DNA from: Cavenderia fasciculata
Taxonomy: Eukaryota > Evosea > Eumycetozoa > Acytosteliales > Cavenderiaceae
Length of the DNA stretch: 64,000 nucleotides
Reading direction: 5' to 3'
Assembly (NCBI RefSeq): GCF_000203815.1
Contig: NW_004457642.1
Location: forward strand, 682,001 to 746,000
Part shown: positions 48,100 through 61,200 of the stretch, piece by piece
How the letters are laid out: each line of letters begins with the position of its first letter
Position numbering within the stretch: position 1 is the first letter of the stretch
Notes under the pieces: generated by a model
Told to the model about the DNA's origin: nothing
Seen by the model: the letters and a program-made list of their open reading frames with translations, nothing else
Database searches by the model: none
Translations under genes and position numbers: made by a program

Positions 48100-48553
48100 A
48101 TGAATCCATTTCCTGTGGATGCTACACTGGAAGAATATCTTCATGTTTACACTCCTAGTGACCACCGGATCAGTTTAACTCGTTGTGTATGTAAAACAGA
48201 TATGATCACTTGGATTGTGTACATGACGATATTCTTAATTCCAGTGTTTGTCGATCTCCTCACCTCGTACGTATTCTACCCATTTTTTCAAATTAGGTAA
48301 GAATATCATTCAATGGGTATCTATTCTTTACTAGTAAATTAATAATAATAATACTACTAATAATGGTTGTATCATGATCAGATTAAATTATTAGTAAAAG
48401 AATATAGGTATCCAGATAATAATGTATTGGTCGATAAAAATTATATCGATCAAGAACAGAATCCATTATTCTATATATTCTACATATATCGATTGAAAGT
48501 TGTAAGTAATTTAAAAATATTAATTTTTTATTTCTTTTCTTAAATTCATTCTT

Positions 48554-48608
<55 letters not shown>

Positions 48609-48660
48609 GACCAAGATCTATATTTTTGTTTTGAAGATGGTAAAAGTTATTTGTTTTTAA
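48100..48660 (+). CDS. Small single-pass membrane protein, unknown function
   Basis: Model: exons 48100-48296, 48408-48501 and 48610-48660, 342 nt, 113 residues. The first two are well supported by frame and splice signals. The start MNPFPVDATLEEYLHVY is cytosolic-looking. A transmembrane helix follows (TWIVYMTIFLIPVFVDLL), then RYPDNNVLVDKNYID. Exon 3 follows a long (TTTA)n polypyrimidine-like tract and encodes a short hydrophobic tail (TKIYIFVLKMVKVICF). It is less certain, because its DNA is also the 3' flank of the ankyrin gene copied at 31.7 kb. The stop overlaps the convergent ankyrin gene by 14 bp. I recognise no family. Confidence 0.5.
48553..48607 (+). repeat. (TTTA)n tract in intron
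   Basis: About 13 tandem TTTA units just before the acceptor of the last exon of the small membrane-protein model. Confidence 0.85.
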
Positions 48661-51214
48661 GAAGGAGAAGGAATGGATAACTTTTATCTTTATCTCTTTC
48701 CAACTCTTCAGTCACATCATTGTTGAGAGGGCAATGGTAGTGGTCTACGAGCAATTTAAAACATTCTAATGAACATCTTTGAATAGAACTTATCACAAGC
48801 TCATTTAAACACTCTGATCTAGTTAATTTTGTTATGAATAATGATGCTGATGAATTTGAATCTTGCTCTTGTTCACCATTAACATTAAACTTGGTATTGT
48901 CAATTATATATTTTAATTGGCTTGGTTGATCTGTGTAGGTGAAAAAATCTAAATAGCGAGGAAGTGATACTTGATGATTATGAATATGTTGAACATAATG
49001 ATACACCCCATATTGAATTGCTTCTTCTATGATGGATGATTTTATCTTTTGAGCTTTGGAAGGGTGGGTATTGGTAATAACAAACTCCAACAGTGAATTG
49101 TCACACATGACGGCAGTAGTTGCGCAACAATTTTTTCCAAAATATTGATTCTTTTCTGTAATGAGATAGTTTACGATTGACATGTGACCACGATTAAATG
49201 CCCTATCTAAAAATGAACAAGATATGCCATCTAATTTCAATGCATCGAAATGATTTTCAAAAAGGTATTGAACCATTGACAAGTCACCATATTTGCAGGC
49301 TTTTTTCATGAGATGCTTGATGTTTTCATCCCAAGGTGGTTGAGAGTTGGTGAAAAAGTAGGCTATGATTGGTAAATCTTTGGAATAGTCTATTTTTTCA
49401 TCTTTGAGGCCAGGGTTTAAATAGGTGTTGTAGAAAATAATTGCATTGAGACTGGCAAATAAACGATAATCCAACTTTTTTGAAAATGGTGGCTTCGCTA
49501 TCAATTTTGTGTTTTCATAAAGAACCTTTGCCACATCCTCGTTAAAGTCTTCAGTGTAGGCTAGTTCCAACATCAAAGATACAAAACCATCGATGTCCTC
49601 AATGATTTTTGCAATAATGTCCTCTCTATTGATTTGAAAGAGATACTCGATCATGCAAGAGTCTTGTCTTTTAATTGCCTCTGAAAAATCTGTGAAATTG
49701 AATTCGTATGTTTTTCTGAATCTTTGTTGACAGTACTGCAATGCTTTGAGACATTTGAAAGGTACTCTCTGACAAAAGTATCCAGGACGGATAAGTTCAT
49801 AGATGATCCAAGCACAACGAAGAAGAGCCACATCTTCATAGAGAAAGGAATACACTGATTCATGTTTTTTGATACCTTTTATAATGAAATTTATAAATGT
49901 ATAGGTTTCCTCTCCCAACGATTTGATAAAACTAGAATCATCCTCTATAGACATTTTCTCTTGTATTACTGATGCATAGTATTTGGTGTATATGCCAAGT
50001 AATGGGAATTGATCATTTCTAAGATCTTGCCAAGATGACAATTTGTCAAAGTAATAGGTAAAACAAATATACAGTTTCTCTTGTTTGTTTAGACTTGAAA
50101 GGGACGCACTGATTTTATGAGCACAGTCAATGATCCCTTGATTGTGAGGGAACTTGGTTATGTTTTCACAGAGAATCCACTCGATTGTCTCTACAACACC
50201 ATCATTTTCTATTTCCTCTAGTGTCTGATTATGAAGAGACCTGATCCAATCGGAAAAGTCATTTTCATCAAAGATCTGATCATCATTGCCATAATATTTC
50301 TTGATCAATGATAGGTTGTTTGATTTGAGGAGTGGAAAAAAGAGAGGAGAGACGAACTTCTTTGCAATTGAAACTATAGTTTCGTTTGGAGTTGACAATT
50401 TGGTTTCGATAAAGTTGTACAAGAACTCCAAGAATGACGAGATTCTTTTCGAGTCGTTTGTCAATATCTTGGATGGAGTTGTGTTGTTTTCGACGTTGAC
50501 AAGACCACCACCACCACCACCAACTAGCAGTTCAAAGATACCAATGTGACATCCATTGATTGCTTTGTTTAATGAATGGCATGGATGGAATGGGTGGATC
50601 TCTTCGGGGTATTCATGACATGGACCAACCTTTATAGTAAAACCATCTTGAAAATAATATAACAATCTTGGTTGATGATAAAGATCTAATTGTTTTGGGT
50701 ATGTCTGGTCAAGCAATATCTTGAATACTTTTGTATTCCCAGAAGTTGCAGCACACTCTAAAAGAGTGTCTGAAAAGAACAATGATCTCTTTTTCTCATA
50801 GATGAGATTAAAGAGTTTCATGTCACCATCCAAATGATTACATATCATTTGGATTGAAGCGAGTGAAAAGTGTAAAGGGTCATTTCTCTTTAGTTTGTAT
50901 TCAAGGAGACCATAGTACTGATTTCTAATGATCCATTCTGCATTGGTCAAAGAAGTGTAGTTGAAACATTCAAACACATTCCTAGTCCCTCTACCAGCTT
51001 TTATAATAGTTTTGAATAATTGTTTGTTTGTAATAACTGATTTAATTACACTTTTATCAATTTTCTCTTCTGCCTCTACTATTGTTTTTTGTTTTATCTC
51101 TTGGCTTTTACAATTGCTCTAAAAATACAATACAATAAAATAAATAAAGAGTCTTGAAAAAGGGTATCAATTATTACTTACTGTAAATCCTCTATTTGAT
51201 GAAAAAAATCTCAT
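48647..51214 (-). CDS. Dictyostelid ankyrin-type family protein (complete copy)
   Basis: Exons 51214-51182 (MRFFSSNRGFT) and 51118-48647 sum to 2505 nt, 834 residues. Exon 2 begins SNCKSQEIKQKTIVE and runs through RGTRNVFECFNYTSL, an N-terminus I recall as shared by a large dictyostelid family of degenerate ankyrin proteins. Weak ankyrin-like units include LLECAATSGNTKVFKILL and HLMKKACKYGDLSMVQYLF. The middle is a long helical region with many Leu, Tyr and Cys. No signal peptide. Function unknown. Its C-terminal third and 3' flank occur again as a fragment at 31711-32638. A search limited to the long exon would miss the first exon and start internally at the Met at 50977. Confidence 0.82.
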
Positions 51215-52205
51215 ATTTGTTTAGAAAGTGTAAATAAATGTATGTACTGAATTCAGAAACATCAGTTGAAATTATTTGAGTCCACAATTGGTGGAACAAC
51301 ACAATTTAAACAATTTAAATTTAGTGAACCCACCTCAACCTTTTTTTGGATAACTTTGGATGCCCCAATTATTTTATTTAGATTAAGATGATTTTGGGGG
51401 TGACAAATTTTACCTCCTTGCCATAATAATATGTAAACTGCCAACTCCTCGTCGATCAATAATTATAGGACATTAATTTCCTTTTCAGCCATTTTCTTGT
51501 CTTCATCCTTTGCTCTGATAAAGTCACTTTCAAGACTTTCTAAATATACGGCTCGTAAATAATATAATATTATATTATTATCTTGATTAATATTTACAAA
51601 ATGCATCCATAATTACCTTAAAAATTGTTCAACCTCAAAATGCATGGTTTAAAGGTGACCTTTGACAACGAGATATCTTGGCACTCTAGTCGATGACAAT
51701 AGCTATTGTCGTGTTGGTTCAGTGCCTTGAATCACATTGTGTCCTTGTGAGACGCATGGGAAGGTCATCTATTGCTTGTGACAAGAGCATCATTGTCTAT
51801 GAAGGTATACTCTGAGACTACAAACGAAGGTGATGGTGTAAGAAAAAATAAAATAAATACAACAAGTTAATAATAATACAGTTCGATAGATTTGGGAGCT
51901 ATATGAAATATTGTGTTTACATGAAATACAGTGCATAATAGATAATGAACTGATTCGATCTCGAACAATCGTACAACAAACAAAATTTAATTATTATTTT
52001 GTTTTTTTTTCATCTTGTTGCGGGAGGTACAGTTTTTGTGGGTATTTATCTTAAGTTTACAAATCATGATAGTAAAGGTTACTTTTCAGGATGCTAACTC
52101 TTATTTAGCTAACACTAAGGAAAGCACTATGAACATCAAGCATTCATCTTTTTCTAGTACCCTATATATATATTTTAATCAAAGAAACAAAGAGCAAGAA
52201 ACTTG
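51215..52205. other. Spacer upstream of the giant surface-protein gene
   Basis: Nearly 1 kb. The stretch at about 51640-51830 is noticeably less A/T-rich than its surroundings and has no ORF longer than about 20 codons in a plausible context. 51260-51460 is partly open on the minus strand but matches nothing I recognise. The last 250 bp are A/T-rich and promoter-like. Confidence 0.45.
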
Positions 52206-55200
52206 ATGATGATTTATCGATCTTCAGAATCTTTGTATTTGCTTTTCTTTTTAATCTTTGTGGGCCTTTGGCCACCATTTGTTAAATCAGCAAAAACGTC
52301 AACCTCTCCTCAATGCTTGGGAAGTAATGGTGTCGTCAGTTGGTGGATCATCAAAAAGATACCAAACTCTCAAGCATCCATCTATGTCGACTCAACCTCG
52401 TCCGAGATCTCTTATCTATCGAGTATCACTGACCGTAATGGCTCTCTTGCCAAAACACTCGCACAGCTAAGCGCTGACAGTATCACGTCGCCCTATTCCT
52501 ACGCCATGTGGAACGATCTGCCTTGGTACGACGACCAATCAGGCGAGATTCCAAAGTCTGTCTCTGGTCAATACTCACCATCTGACTTTACCAACCCCGA
52601 CTATGACCCTAAAGATGACACATGGAGCATCCAGCACGGACCCAAGGGCATTATCGGTGTAGGTGGTGGTCTCAACGGGTCAGATATTGGTGGCTTCCAC
52701 ATTCACCACTCCAAGGAAGGCTTCCCCATTCCCATCCGTTCCAACTCTGCCAAATTTAAATCACCTCTAGATTTTGATCAGTGGTTTCAGTCTCAAGATA
52801 CTCGATCGGCTCCAGATGCAGACAACATAAACGATGTCTCGCTTGGCCACACCTTTGTATGTCATTCCTTTTCCGGCGACCTTGATGAAGTCATTATAAA
52901 CATTGGAGCCGCTCGTCCGTTTGTCTACGTTGCCAAGGTTCTCGAACGAGACTACTCGCCGCTCTACCGGTTTGCCTACAACACCCTTTGGGCCCAGCAT
53001 AGCAACATTCCTCTTTGGTATGTCCCCTCTCAACAATACTTTTCTCTGTATTCGGCGCATCAATATTCTGAACTTGTAAAATTTGCTTTTACCCAAGATT
53101 ATTATGCTGACCGATCTACCCTAGATTATTACTTTACTCTTCCTGTAAGTCAACAACAAAAATAATTATTAATTATTTGTATATTAACTTTCATTATTAT
53201 TTCACATAATTTAGAGAACAAATCCATTACCTCTTGGAGCAGTTGGTATAACAGAAATGAAGATTTATAAAGAATTTGGAGACTATGACTCGACTGAACA
53301 AGCGTTCGTCACTCCATGGGCAAATGATATCGACTCTATTCACATTGCATTTAACGAGAGTCAGGTGTGTATTGTAGATTCTACGTGTGCCACTGGTGGA
53401 TGCACGATCACTTGTTTAAGGTTTGCCGAAAACAATGTTGGTGCCAGAATGATCAAACCACTGGCCAAGTTCTTTTGGATGATATCACACAAGAAGCTCT
53501 CGGCTCCTTGCACCTCGATTCAAGACTGTCCACAAGAAGTACCATTCCACGGCACTTTTACCAACTTTAGAGGCAAGGTCATGATTGATTTGGACGACTC
53601 GTCGGTCATATCATCTGGGCTAGCTCCTTATTTACATGCTACTAGAGACTCGATCATTCGTTTGACAAACGTCCAAGTTTACAGTAGTGTTATCAAAGGA
53701 TGTGATAAACATTGCCACAAAGCTGCCCGATCGTTCTCTGCCCTCTGGACAAACGACAAAGGAACCATTCGATTTATCAAGCATGGCGAACAACCTCATG
53801 TGGAACTCGAGCTGACCAACACCATGTTCCCACGCTTTATGTTTATCGACGAGCATGGCAATCCTTTGCTTCGACCAATGTCATCACCCAAACCATCCAT
53901 TTATGTTCCAACCACGCTTGACAATGTAGTATTCCTCTTCCACACCATTGCCCAATTGCAACAATCCATCTCGTTGGTACAATACCGTGACCACCTGAAC
54001 CGATTGACAGTGACCATTCACAATGGGTCTCAAGTTGCTCGCATTGGTGATACCAACATTGACATTTCCCTTGGTGCAATGTGTATGGACACTATACTCC
54101 AAGCGTATGCATATAATTTTATTAAAAGATTAAACCCTTTGTATGCAACCAACGATTCGTTGTTCCCGTCCTCTGGCGTCACAATTTCCGAGTCGATTGC
54201 GAGTGACCCATCTGTTTCACTCATTCGCGGCCTTGTCAATGTTGTGGCGATGTATCTCCGTCAAGATGTTTATCCCGATCTTCCTCGTGTCCTCCTAGAG
54301 TCTCTTGGGTCGTGCACAGGAGGTACCCCTGTCAACATTGAGACGTTTTCCTCATCATCCATTGTACGACGAAATGGTCTACATTCCGATGGATGGGTTA
54401 CTGCCATGCTTTGGGATTTACTTGACGAAGAGAATGACGATCACCTCTCTTTTTATCATCGTTCATCTCCAAACTATGATGAAAACACTGGTATCACCAT
54501 TACCTTCCAAACCATTCTAGAAACCATCAATTCTTCAAAGTCTCTGCCACCAAATGCCGTGTCATTTGTCCAATCACTCTACGATCACTTGTCAGTGTAC
54601 GAACCAAACCAAGATCTCCAAATTCTTCATGCCAACCGTATTATGCTTTACAATCAAATACACAAGTGTGACCAACCAACAAACTGCGGCAAACTACCCA
54701 CGACATCTGACAATCCAACCTTGCATCAGTACCTCTTGTCAAAGGGTATTTGCCAACAACAACTAGACGACCCAGATACCATAAAAGATTTGGAGGCGGT
54801 GTTGCTTTTATGGGCACATGATAATACCAATCCAATCACTTCAAATAATGGACTGACCTTTGTTTATGAAAAAGGATTACTCCTTGACCTAATCAACAGC
54901 AATCAGTTTGTTCATGCGCTCATGGGTTTGAACGATCCTGTAAAAGCATGTAGGTTTGGTCTCTATGGTCCTCAACAACATATTCTCTCGCCTCTTGGAG
55001 TGGTAGCACTTACCAAAATGTTGGTCATTCAATCAAGTCTTGCAACACGTATCATCGATTACAATGAAATTACAACTTATTTTATTGGACAAGAAAACCA
55101 ACCAGGATTAATCATCTCAAAACATCGCAATTTATTTTGTGGATTTATAATTGCTTCCAAGGGTATTTATTTAATAATTAATTAATTAGAGTTATTTATT

Positions 55201-58200
55201 TATTTTATTTATTTAATTATTAATAATTATTATTATTATTTATTTCCTTTTAGAATTATTTGAAAAAGGTGATGTAGCGATTGATTTATGTGATTCTGGT
55301 CCAAATGTTTTTAAAATCGAAGGAGTATTGTCATCTCCTCCTGTACCATCATCTAATCATCGTATCTCTATCGTTGGACGTAAACTAGATCAAGCAATTA
55401 TTTATATTGGTGACAATCAATGTACCGACCCAATCATTACCAAACAAGGTAATAGTGATCTACTCACTTGTCTCGTTCCATCGGCGTTTGGTAATCAACC
55501 CATTCATTACGCTGCGTCGTCACCCAAGCTGCTTCCATTGGAAGAACCAAACATTTTTACAAAAAGCATGTACTCGTACGATGGTCCAATACTCGTTCGA
55601 GTTGAAACAAGTGAGGCACCTGCCAAGACGATCGGGACAGTCGTGAGTGTATTTGGAAAGAATTTTTACACTCTGACCTCCACCCCCAACGACATTGAAC
55701 TCACCGAAGGTTCATTCAGAATCACCGCAACCAAGACAGGTGCACGAGCAATCAACACCGAACAAGAAGATGTCGTGGTCTACCAAACTGAGGGATCCGG
55801 CGCCGGTCTCAAACAGGTGATCAGTTTAGTAGTTGGAGAAACTCAAGATACCTACTCCCAAGACACCTTTTACATTGACTATCGAGCACCGGTTATTACT
55901 TCGACCATTCCTCCCGAGCCTACTGCTCCAAGCCAAGGAGAAACCGTGATTACCATCAATGGCCATTCATTTGGAACCGATCTAAAACAAGTTTCTGTTA
56001 CTATTGGTAATGAACCGTGTGATGAGACTATCATGTCGATCCCCGATACTCAATTAATTTGTCAGGGATCACCCGACGGATTCGGGGATTTTGATATCCA
56101 AGTCACAGTCAATGGTCAGAAAAGCATAGAAACAGAATTTTACGTCTCGTATAACCGTCCAATCATCGACTATGTCATTTCCTCGCCAATGAAAACCGAG
56201 GAGGGTGGAACATTTTGGATAGTTGGTCAAGATTTGGGTGTTCGGTCATGGGGTGATGTAATCGTCACTCGAAACTACCTAAGAATGGAGGTAGAATGCC
56301 AAACTAAATTCGAGTCGTATGCAACCGATAAACTAATTAGTTTGGATATTGAAGAGGGGGATTTCGATCCCACCGAGCAATTGCCTGAATGGTATCTAGA
56401 GAATGTGGATTATGATATCATTCCTTGTATTTTACCTCCTGGAATTGGTCAAGACGATTTCCTCTTGGTTACCATTGAACAAGAATACGATTCCAACGTC
56501 TCACCACAACCAACTGGTTATTTACCACCTACCATTGAAAAAATACAAAAACAAGAAGAAAAAGAAATAGAAGAAAAGGAAAAAGAAGAAATAATTTATT
56601 CCTTTGAAGATGGAACAGATGGTGGAGCTGTATTGAATATTTTTGGATCCAATTTTGTACCAAACGAATATGTTCTAAATTACTTTGATCCAGACACTGG
56701 AGAATTGGTTGAAGAGGATGCTGACATTTCTGGTCCAGAAAATTATACGTTTGTCTCTTTTCAAGATCCATCCCACTCTACTCTTCTCGCAAGATATCTG
56801 ACTAAATTCATCAACTCTTCTTTGGTCACGATAACTGTCCCCGCTGGAATAGGAAAAGACAAGATACTCAACCTCACAATTGGCAACTTGACGATGACCA
56901 ATTCCCAATCCTCCAACAACCTATTCAAGTTTAGTTACAAACCACCATTGATTAAAGATGCCAAGTACTCTACCGACACCAACGGCTCGGTCATCACCAT
57001 CCAAGGAGAAAACTTTGTACCTCTACAACTTGTCCAAGAAATCAACCAACAATCAACTCAACCAAAACGAAACAACCTCAGTGTGTCTATTGGTGAACAA
57101 TATTGTGAGTCTTGGAAATGGATCGATAGTAAAAATGTAGAATGTTTAGTACCAACAGGAACTGGTGCAAATCATGAAATTAAAATAATTGTTGGTACTC
57201 AAAAAGTTAATCAAAATAATTATTTCAATTATAATAGTATGTAAATTAAAGAATAGAATCTTATTTTTTTAATAAATTAATTATTAATTTTTTTTTTTTT
57301 TTTTAAATCAATTTAGAACCAAAAGTTGAAAAGATAATACCAAATGGTGGATTAAAATTAGGAGATACAATGATTGAAATTATTGGAAAGAATTTTGCAA
57401 ACATATCAACTGTAAAGATTGGTGACAAAAATTGTACTGTCGAATCATGTCAAGACACATTGATCAAATGTAAAACACCTGCCTATGAAGAAAGTGAACA
57501 AAAAGTGGTTGTCACCACCGACGGTCAATCTTCAGAGGATGATATTAGGTTTACATACTACAATACCTACATTGACACTGTAACCTCTACAAAGCACGGA
57601 GTACTAGGTGATTATGCAATCACTCTTACTGGAAAGCATTTACAAGAGGAAGACTACACAACATCGGTATACTTTAATGACCAACAGGCAACTGTAATAG
57701 AAGTGTCAAAAGAAAGAGTCATTATTGAAGGCATACAAGGAGGTGGCAAAGATATCAAGACCTATGTCACACTTGAGCATGTAACATCTAGTACCCACAA
57801 ATTAAATTCAAATGAAAACACCAACTTTTCATACAATGCACCATTGGTTCGCTTGCTTTCTTCCAACAGTGGTGATTCAGATGAATCCAAACAAATTACC
57901 ATCAATGGAGATGACCTCGGACTGCCAAATCAAACCTCTTCAGTCACACTTGAAGATGGCTCTTGCCAATTTATTTCTACCGACTCGACAGGTACAAAAA
58001 TTCAATGTGTTATTCAACCGGCCTCTGCTGGCACAAGATCGATTGTCGTTACTTTTAAAGGACAATCATCCAATGATGATGTGAAATACACTCACAAAGA
58101 TGGCCCTCCCAAACTCACCTCGATCAATCCATCCAAAGGAAGAATGTCCAAACGTACACTAATCAACCTCATCGGTAATAACTTTGGTTCCAATCCAAAG

Positions 58201-61200
58201 GTAAAGATTGGTGAGACACCTAACCAAAAGGAATGTAACATTACCTCGTCTGGAAAAACAAAAATATCTTGTATCATGCCAACTTTTGAGAGAGAGGAAA
58301 GCGTACGAATTACGGTATACGTATCTGATGGAAGACAAACTCTGGAAGATGTCAGGTACTCTTACTATGGTCCTCCAAAAATCACTTCTATCAAACCCGA
58401 GGAAGGATCAATCACTGGTGATTACCCAATCACATTGGTTGGTCGTAACTTTGTTGAACAAGGATCGACACTGACTGTCAAGTTTAACAACACTCTGGCT
58501 ACTGTTAGGTCTCACTACAACACAATTGTGATCATTGACGGCAAGAAAGGGTATGGCAAAGAAATACCTATTCTTTTGACACTTGGTGATCAAAGCACCG
58601 ACAACAACCAATTCTGTTACTCCAAACCCGTTATCAAATCAATGACACCAAACTCTGCCAAGGAAGACGAAGTTGTAAATATTCGTATCAATGGTACAGA
58701 TTTGGGTCTTCCTGGCTACCATACCAAGCTTTTAATTGGTGGGGTAGAATGTCCACCGACCTTTATAGCGGCTGATGGAAAGTCCCTTCATTGTACCGAT
58801 CCTTCCCGTGAAAAAGGTAAATATAATGTTCAAGTCTTTTTCATTGGGGAAGGTCCTGGTTCTCAAGAATCAAACATTGTCAATTTTACACGTAAAGGAG
58901 ATGAAAGTAGCGATAGTAGTGAAAACAGTAGTGAAAATAGTAGTGAAAGTAGTACAGAATGTCAAGGATCTAATTGTAATGGTAATGGTGCTCCCACAAC
59001 GACCCCACCACCACCACCCCCACCACCCCCACCACCTCCTCCACCACCACCACCTCCTACACCTGGAGGACCTTCAACTGGCCCCTCAACAGGTCCTTCA
59101 ACAGGTCCTTCAACTGGCCCTTCAACAGGTCCTTCAACAGGACCCTCAACTGGCCCTTCAACAGGTCCTTCAACTGGCCCTTCAACTGGCCCCTCAACGG
59201 GACCTTCAACTGGTCCTTCAACTGGCCCCTCAACGGGACCTTCAACTGGTCCTTCAACTGGCCCTTCAACTGGCCCTTCAACTGGACCCTCAACGGGACC
59301 TTCAACTGGTCCTTCAACTGGACCCTCAACGGGACCTACACCTGGTGGACCTTCATCAGGCATCGATAATATTTTTAATTTGTTTAAGAAAACAAAGACA
59401 AAATATCCTGGCATTGATCTTAATATTGACAATACTGATGATGACGATGATATTACCGATGGTAGTGGTACTGATACTGATGACACCAGTGGTAGCGATA
59501 GTGAAGACACCAACAGTGACACTGACAGCGACAGTAATACCGACGATGACGACAGTAATCTAGGCCCAGGAAGCTCCACAGCGGGAAGACGTCCAGATCT
59601 ACCAGGTATTCGTCAACCACCTCGTGATCCTCTCATTACACCTCCTAAAATATCTCCTGATCCAACTACTGCAGGAGTCAACTACCCTGTTGACCCAACC
59701 CACCCTACAACAACAACATCTGGAGGAAGTGTCGGTCTTTTTGCAACAGTTCAAGGTATTATTTTCAATGACAAAAACTGGAACAATGTACAAGATGAAG
59801 GAGAGACAGGTATTTCCGGTCTTGTTGTTTATGTTGCAGCAGACCCAACCTTACCCCCAACAACCAGTGACGGATTTGGAAGATTCGAGATTAATGTACC
59901 TCAAGACGGTAATAGATATTGGATTACTGTTCAACCCACTTCCACATACTTTTATCCACTCAATCCAAAATCTGTTGTGGCCGACTCCCAAACAGTTCAA
60001 ATTAGTTTTGCTGCCTTTGTTAAATCTGTCTATGGATGTATTGGTTCATTCTCGACAATCAACAATGATGTTTTGAATCTTCAGTACGGAGTTTATAACC
60101 TTTTAGACTTTGGTTGGACATCCTCAATGTTTAAATATTTTAATGTAAGTCATTTTAAATTAATTTATTTTATTGTTTATAGAAGTAAACTAAAACTTCT
60201 TTCCTTTTTTTTTAGTTCCCTTCTGAATGTCAAACTGAAATGGTTACTATCTCACACATTAAAATTAACTATAGTAAGTTATTTATTTATTTTTTAAATG
60301 TAAAATTATTAATTAATTCTTCTCTTTTTTTTATTATTTATTTTTATTAATTTTAGAAACAACATTAAATTTTACATTCTTTTATGATAATAATATGAAT
60401 GGACAAATTGATGGTGATAGTTTTAGTGTGCACAAAGACAACTTTACAATGACAGTTGAATCAACCGTAAATGGCAAACAATTGGTGAGAAATTATACAA
60501 CCGATATATTTTCTACCAATTTTGTTGTTAATGTCCCATCAACCTCGGTCATTAGTCTTGCGGCCGACAAACAAGAAACTACTTTTGTACCCACCATCCA
60601 AAATAAGATTGTGTCTGTGCCTGACCCCTCTGTCCGAAGCAAGATCAATGTCAGTTATGGTGTATTTGATATTCTCCCTCCCAAAGTTGCACAATTAACC
60701 GGTCTCGATAAACAAGTTCTCAGTCTTCCTCTTGGAAAGTATCCTCTTTCATTCTTTGAAAAGGTTGGCTTTAGTCTACAACAGTTGACCGATTTGGTTG
60801 TTCCAAGTGGCAAATCTATTATCATTGCTCGAGCCGGACAACCAAATAACGTTTACCAAACTCCTGTCACTCTTCAACCAATCCCTTCTTTAATATTCAT
60901 TGAAGTTTACGATCCATGTATGTTATAAATAATACAGTAGAATGATATATTTTTTGAAAAATATCATTTATTAATACCTTTTTTTTTTTTTTTTTTTTAA
61001 AGATTTATTTAAAGGTTTACCGCCCATCAATTCAACTGGAATGAACTTTAACATATCAAGAGTTTATTATAGATTACCATCATTCTTTGTTGAAGGATTG
61101 AAAATATCTTGCTCACCAATTTCAGTTGAACTTGTTCAATGTTCCTTCCCACCTTTCTTTGGTGGCTCACTTACCAAAAAAATCACATTGACTTGGAATG

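Noticed and set aside
51262-51459. 65-codon minus-strand ORF
   Set aside because: No start context, no motif and no neighbouring exon.
58962-59579. 205-codon antisense ORF of Gly-Pro-Val-Glu repeats
   Set aside because: Shadow of the PSTG minisatellite; the sense frame fits the long spliced protein.
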